Assembly: GCA_000469685.2 (NCBI GenBank)
Contig: LS997566.1
Location: 13,415,618-13,479,617, forward strand
From: Haemonchus contortus
Lineage: Eukaryota > Nematoda > Chromadorea > Rhabditida > Trichostrongylidae
DNA: 64,000 bases
Direction of reading: 5' to 3'
The position numbers were made by a program, and so were the translations under genes. Below are positions 59,375 through 64,000 of this stretch, piece by piece (within the stretch, counting starts at the first letter, position 1; the number at the start of each line of letters is the position of its first letter). The notes beneath the pieces were generated by a model. That model made no database searches, was not told where the DNA came from, and saw only the letters and a program-made list of their open reading frames with translations.

Positions 59375-59765
59375 TTCATCGAGCCGTAAAAAACGTTGGA
59401 AATACATTTCGGACTGTACAACCCGATATCTGGTGGTAGAGCATGTGGCAGAGCAACAGGATGCCTTTCTTTTGTTAGACAGATATTTACCCGGGCTAGT
59501 TCTTGTTCTTAGTTCAGAACGCACTGATATAAACGTAATGTACCGGAGATTGCTGTGTGCTACTTCAAGCGTAGAGAACGGATTCAACCACGATTTTGGG
59601 CGGAAGGATAAGGGGGAATCGAGCAAGGGCTGCCATCCTCCCAGTTCCTCGATAACTACCTAAAAACACTTTCGAACGCGAAACGGCATGCAGTTAAATA
59701 CAAAGTCTCTGATAAGTGGGAATTACCGGAGCGTGCACTAGAGCACATGATGAAATACTAGAGCA
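59375..59765 (+). pseudogene. Possible cullin-like fragment
   Basis: A plus-strand frame reads KYISDCTTRYLVVEHVAEQQ, then LPGLVLVLSSERTDINVMYR and RLL. The spacing resembles a cullin repeat, where an (R/K)YLD..T segment is followed by an EH helix and later by a (D/E)RT.D...MYRLL segment. After about 59,600 the frame degrades; a second frame (SSQFLDNYLKTLSNAKRHAV...) continues to a stop near 59,761. There is no catalytic signature to confirm this and the match is from memory of the family. It could be an unrelated accidental frame. Confidence 0.25.
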
Positions 59766-61924
59766 TTTTACAGAGCACGGATTTTTTCAACATGAATAAG
59801 AGTGGTAAAGCGGCCACGCTCACACACTGCACGCTTCTCCCTTCAACCGCGTTGAGGTGGTAGGCCAGCGGGAGGAGGAAATTTCAATATGACCGCATAA
59901 ATAACTGAAATTCTATGCAGAACTAGGGATGAATTTCGTTAACGTCACCGAGGTGAATAAATACATAGATTAGGACCAATACACTGCATGAAATGGTCAA
60001 CCTAACGTGAAGAGACCGCCATACTATATTCCTTCTTGTTGGCACCCAACTTTCTTCATATCCTAGGTCGTGCATTGCGGTGTCATAGCTCCGCTGAGAC
60101 GGTGAACGGCTTTTTCGAATCCTTCGGGAAGTGCTTGAGCTTATTTGAGCGCAGAGCTTAGCGCGAATTCCATATTCAGAATCATCCACAGCGAGATGAG
60201 CTACAGTGCAGGATCGGAGCGCCCAAGAAGAAGAACCGACTTAGGAGTCTGTTTGATCCGATCGAGGCAGGGTTGATGTTTTAGTGAAAACATGAGGACG
60301 GCGTCCTTTGCTGAGCGCACAGGTTGTGCAGCTAAGGAATAAAGGCTCAGTAAAAGTTGATCAGCCCAGAAATGCCAGGGTCAACGTCTAATGACTGACC
60401 TGCACGAAATTTCAGAAGAAGATATGCAACTTCAAGTATATCAATATTCGAAGATTTCTGACTTGAGTCTACACTCTGGTAAATAGTGAGAATTCCTGGA
60501 CCCGAGCTGTTAGCTGTTACGGAACTAGCCTCTCCACCCGTCATCTACCCGGGACTAGCCCCTTGAGTGAAACTGAAGAAGTAGGTCTAAATGACGAGCA
60601 CAATCAAGCCTCTTTCAATGGTCCTCCAGTCGATACCCTTTCCATCCGGAGCAAGTCATCAACCACATGCTGAAAACTTTTAGGCCATCGAGTTTGTACT
60701 GCACTGAACCTGATGACACCATTCCCTCTAGACAACATGGGACGTCGCGACATCAGGTTACAGGGCCAGTTCAACAGATATCGCGGAGCCACAGCTCCAG
60801 CTTATTCTCAGACCCTACACTGTAGAGATGGGAGATGAGGTGGCATGTTTGAATACGCTAGAAATGGCCAGGAATCTTCTGCAACACTTGGCTCCATTGA
60901 CAACTTCGCCTACCGAGTCGTATGGGATTTTATGCTGCTCCACTTTATTCATTAGGGTGACGATGACTGCCCCCCTCCCCTCAGGTAAACAAGATCAGTT
61001 GAGTTGAGTTGAGTTTTTCTTGAGTTCCTCTGTGCAGATATGGGGCATGTTAGTTGGAACCTGCGAATACGAGGTTTCCGTGCGCTCGCATAGATAACAA
61101 ACACTGTACTAGGAATGAACCTAGTTAATGTCGCTGAGCACTGCATTTCACCTTCCTTACTCGGCCAGTAAATGTTGCTTCAGCACATTTACGATGTTAG
61201 CTTCGAAAACAATTATGACCATTGCTATGGGTCAAAATCATGTCGACCAAACCATTCAAGTGGACTTCATGGGCTAGGCATGAATATTAAGGAGCGAAAA
61301 TATTATATTTTTTTGTCCTATGAGTAAATTTTTCGTAACACTGTAATGGATTGATAAATCCTTCATGAATTATGCAAAAATGGTTAGCTGATCAGGGCAT
61401 ACGATAGCAGCTGAGCTCCCGTGGACATGTTTAAAGTTTAATATTTGAGTCATCTATGGAAGGCATTCGAGTACTGATGAAAAACTTGCTGGAGGAAGCC
61501 TCATAAAGGGGAACTACACAAATTTGTCAATTTTCCTAAATTTCATGACGGATTCGTGACAGATTTAGAAGTATGACAGCACAGTAGCCAAAAAGTGACT
61601 ACCAGTTCGTTTCATCCGTTCCATCCATATCAGGCTCGTATGATGCAGCTAAACGCGTTGGCGTTAATTCGCTCGATTGTTCCAGAAACATCGAAATCGA
61701 CTAGCTCATGATGAGTGCAGTTTGTGGAGGAGTGAATCAAGGTGAGGTAGCGCTTCTTTGGTCATGGAATATGAATGATTTACTTACTGACAATACCCAT
61801 CCTCAGTAATATAACATATCAGTCATTCCGTCACAAATCCGCAACCAGGTATTAACCAACGAAAGATGCATTGCAATATGTTGTATAAATGTTGCAAACA
61901 TTCGACTCACGATGCGTGTTTAAA

Positions 61925-62100
61925 GGTTTATTATTAATCGATTTCAGGAAAATGCTGAACCACTATTGCAAAGAAGATGCAACAGTTTTTGAATGAGCTG
62001 AACCGAAAGCTGAACAATTACGCTCGAGTCCCCAAACCATTCCCTTCTCCTGACTGGTTATTTTGATAATGTCGGCTGGAATCATATTCGATTATGAAAA
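61925..62100 (-). other. Conserved 3' block of gene copy 3
   Basis: AATAAA on the minus strand at 61,927-61,932. The frame reads EKGMVWGLERNCSAFGS..., open to a stop, and aligns with GMVCGFESN of copy 1. The spacing to the gene is much reduced because the DNA between was deleted. Confidence 0.35.
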
Positions 62101-62144
62101 TTGGAGGAAGGAAATAGAGAACGGGAAACAGTACTCAACTTAGC

Positions 62145-62334
62145 TCAGATCTTTACGAATCTTTTAGATTTGGGAGAGTCGCTAGTAACGCTCGGAATCA
62201 TTGAGCACACCATCAGTAAAGCCACCTGAATAGATCAGATTGTACTCCATGGCACCGCCTTCGCAGATTTCTTCCTAGGCAGATCTAAGAAAACCAACCA
62301 CCAGCAGTAAAGGAAATGAGAAGTAACGCGCCAT
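62145..62334 (-). pseudogene. Secreted small protein, copy 3, exon 2 truncated
   Basis: Exon 1 (62,302-62,334) encodes MARYFSFPLLL, almost identical to copy 1. The intron (62,226-62,301, 76 bp) has donor GTGGTTGG and acceptor ATTCAG. Exon 2 starts VALLMVCSMIPSVTS and then runs into DSPKSKRFVKI and a stop. Those last residues are encoded by DNA that, in copies 1 and 2, lies downstream of the gene (the TTTTAGATTTGGGAGA segment). A deletion therefore removed the whole repeat part and the end of the exon. It could still make a 37-residue secreted peptide, but it is best seen as a truncated gene. Confidence 0.65.
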
Positions 62335-62355
62335 TGCTAAGCTTGTCACCTGCAA
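62335..62355 (-). promoter_or_regulatory. Putative spliced-leader acceptor, gene copy 3
   Basis: GGTTGCAG on the minus strand ends at 62,350, again exactly 15 nt before the ATG at 62,334. Confidence 0.5.
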
Positions 62356-62459
62356 CCAACGTCACTGGAACAAATACAATAATTGATAATATAATAATAT
62401 GAGTGAAATGCGAGAAGGAGCGAAGTTCGATGAGCTTCCGTGGGAGTTCAATGCATCTA

Positions 62460-63611
62460 CAGGGTGGGCCGAAATTATGATTGCACAGACATCACTTCAC
62501 CGAAAACGAATAGAAAGCTAAAAAAGCAAACCAATTCTATAAAAGTGTCTATCACTAATCTCTCATCAAAATAGTATATTGAGACTTGGATGTGGTGCTT
62601 TCTGCTTGCCATCGACGATGGACGTCATTGTCGGTGGGCACGCAGCTAAGGTCATCGAGTTGATCCCGGCTTTTTGCAAGGCATTTTCGAGATTATTTCA
62701 CTTCTTGTTCGGGCTGGCGGATGCTTCATCTCAAAGGCTGACCACACTGAGGCACCCATGGGATTTGAGTCACGGCTCCAGAGTGGTCGCTGATCGAAGG
62801 TTATGAAGTCTGGAAACCTCTTTTATGGAATTTCTAGACAATTTCTGATCTGCAGTCAGGAGCATCATCTTGACAATATGTCCTATTTGAATCGCCAAAG
62901 TGTCCTAAAGCGCACGAAGAGATCGAGCAGGTCAGCGATCCTTGCGCTGCACCACTTCCATTTCTTTCAGCTTTATACAAGTTCCGTAGCCCTGCTTATT
63001 GGACACCTTTTTCACCGCGGATATCTTTTTGCCGGTGAACAGTAATCCCGTACAATTTTTTGTATGCGGAGAGGCAGCTTTGTTGAGCCAACATTTCTCT
63101 TCTTTTTAGTTGCTCACTGGGGAAATCACTTTCCGATCGTATAAGCGCCTTGTCGAGCAGATGATGCTTCACGATTTCGCGCAGAAAACTTTATACGATA
63201 TCTATTCATTCAGTCATTTTGGGCTAACAGTGAACTACGCTGCTACGCAGACCTTCACCCTGCTTCCTTAAAACTCCCACTAAATATAACCACAGGCCTC
63301 TTAGGTTTACCACCCCTATCTGCAATTGTTCCCAACTCTCGAAAGCGTTTCATGGTTGAATGTACCCTCTGCCTCGTTACGCTGAGACGTCTGTAGATGC
63401 ACCGTGCCAAAAGTGCTTGTAAATGTGAAGTGACGATTTATTCACGGGATAATTACGCTTACATTATTTTCAAAATCTACCAAAAGTTCAGTATCAACAG
63501 GAAGGTAATAATGTAATCTATCCTGTGAAATAGAAGAAAGCGAACGAATTGCTATGCCTTCAGAAAAATGGGCGTCAGCGCGCGCTGTAATCATAATTTT
63601 GGCCCACCCTG
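62460..63611 (-). mobile_element. Tc1/mariner-superfamily element inside copy 3
   Basis: Terminal inverted repeats CAGGGTGGGCCGAAATTATG / inverse are flanked by TA (62,458-62,459 and 63,612-63,613), at 1152 bp. The minus strand shows a helix-turn-helix remnant MKRFRELGTIADRGGKPKRP near 63,300-63,360 and a C-terminal NDVHRRW near 62,620. Stops and shifts lie throughout. Its ends differ from those of the 35.5-kb element (GGGTGTCCC), so it belongs to a different lineage. Confidence 0.8.
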
Positions 63612-64000
63612 TAATACAGCTAGGCAAAATCAGAAATTTCAGGTTCAGTGCTAGAATTGCTTCCGCCTGTTGGCAAGTATTTTCTACCCGCCGATCATAG
63701 TAGCTTTGACATCACAACAGATATCACAACACTGATCATAAGGGCACACTTATTGGTCAAATTAGGCCCCATGCACGGTGACTTGTTACAATGTTATGTA
63801 ATCTCGCATGTAAATGGCTTATTCATAGAATTAAAAAAGATAACTCTTATTAATTTCTCTGTGCAACCTGCTTGGACCCTGCTCTAACCTAATCTTATCT
63901 CTGGTCCAATGCGGAAGCATGGGTAATCTCACCAGGGAAGGATTCTAAGTCGCAGTGGCCGTTTGGAATGAGACCTACACTGTTAGTCCGGACGTCTTTT

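Larger units (their letters stand above)
60380..64000. repeat. Segmental duplication, copy 3 (runs off the window)
   Basis: Matches copies 1 and 2 at AACTTCAAGTATATCAATAT (60,429), CATTCCGTCACAAATCCGCA (61,834), CCCCAAACCATTCCC (62,030), TTTTAGATTTGGGAGA (62,162), the first two gene exons, and, beyond a mariner insertion, the GCTAGGCAAAAT block from 63,620. It is the most eroded copy. Confidence 0.7.

Overview
The window looks like repeat-rich intergenic DNA from a nematode, most likely a strongylid such as a hookworm (inference). The grounds are introns of about 75-85 bp, putative spliced-leader acceptors a few bases upstream of start codons, RTE-type non-LTR retrotransposon and mariner/Tc1 relics, and many copies of a tRNA-derived SINE. 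There are no bacterial operons, no rRNA or true tRNA genes and no CRISPR array. Most open frames are short and accidental, or fall inside transposon relics.

Layout. 1-13 kb: a diverged tandem array, short DNA elements that start GGCAC, a Penelope-derived element with a GIY-YIG endonuclease ORF and inverted arms carrying hammerhead ribozymes (4.6-5.6 kb), a mariner fragment, and a foldback with a variant hammerhead-like core (9.7-9.9 kb). 13-38 kb: a repeat landscape with eleven SINE copies over the whole window, one split by a DNA element, three mariner/Tc1 elements with recognisable terminal inverted repeats, two other short inverted-repeat elements and several hairpins. 38-43 kb: mostly unassignable sequence, a mariner relic and one plausible host-gene exon at 42,744-42,995.

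The most gene-like part is 43.7-64 kb. A segment is present three times in the same orientation (about 43.67-48.19, 53.07-56.40 and 60.38-64.00 kb). Each copy carries, on the minus strand, a small gene encoding a secreted protein. The shared design is a putative trans-splice acceptor exactly 15 nt before the ATG, an 11-codon first exon, a 74-84 bp intron, and a second exon that completes a signal peptide. Copy 1 then encodes about fifteen repeats of a 16-residue unit (consensus near ADGTIPSVSSADAEKK). Copy 2 keeps only one or two units. Copy 3 has lost the repeats through a deletion that joins the exon to its own 3' flank. Each copy also carries a different transposon insertion.

Between the copies lie an inverted pair of 145-bp tandem arrays with Helitron-like ends (48.5-52.2 kb), a nearly full-length but decayed RTE element (56.5-59.3 kb) and a possible cullin-like fragment (59.4 kb).

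All family assignments were made by eye from translated motifs. No database search or folding program was run.
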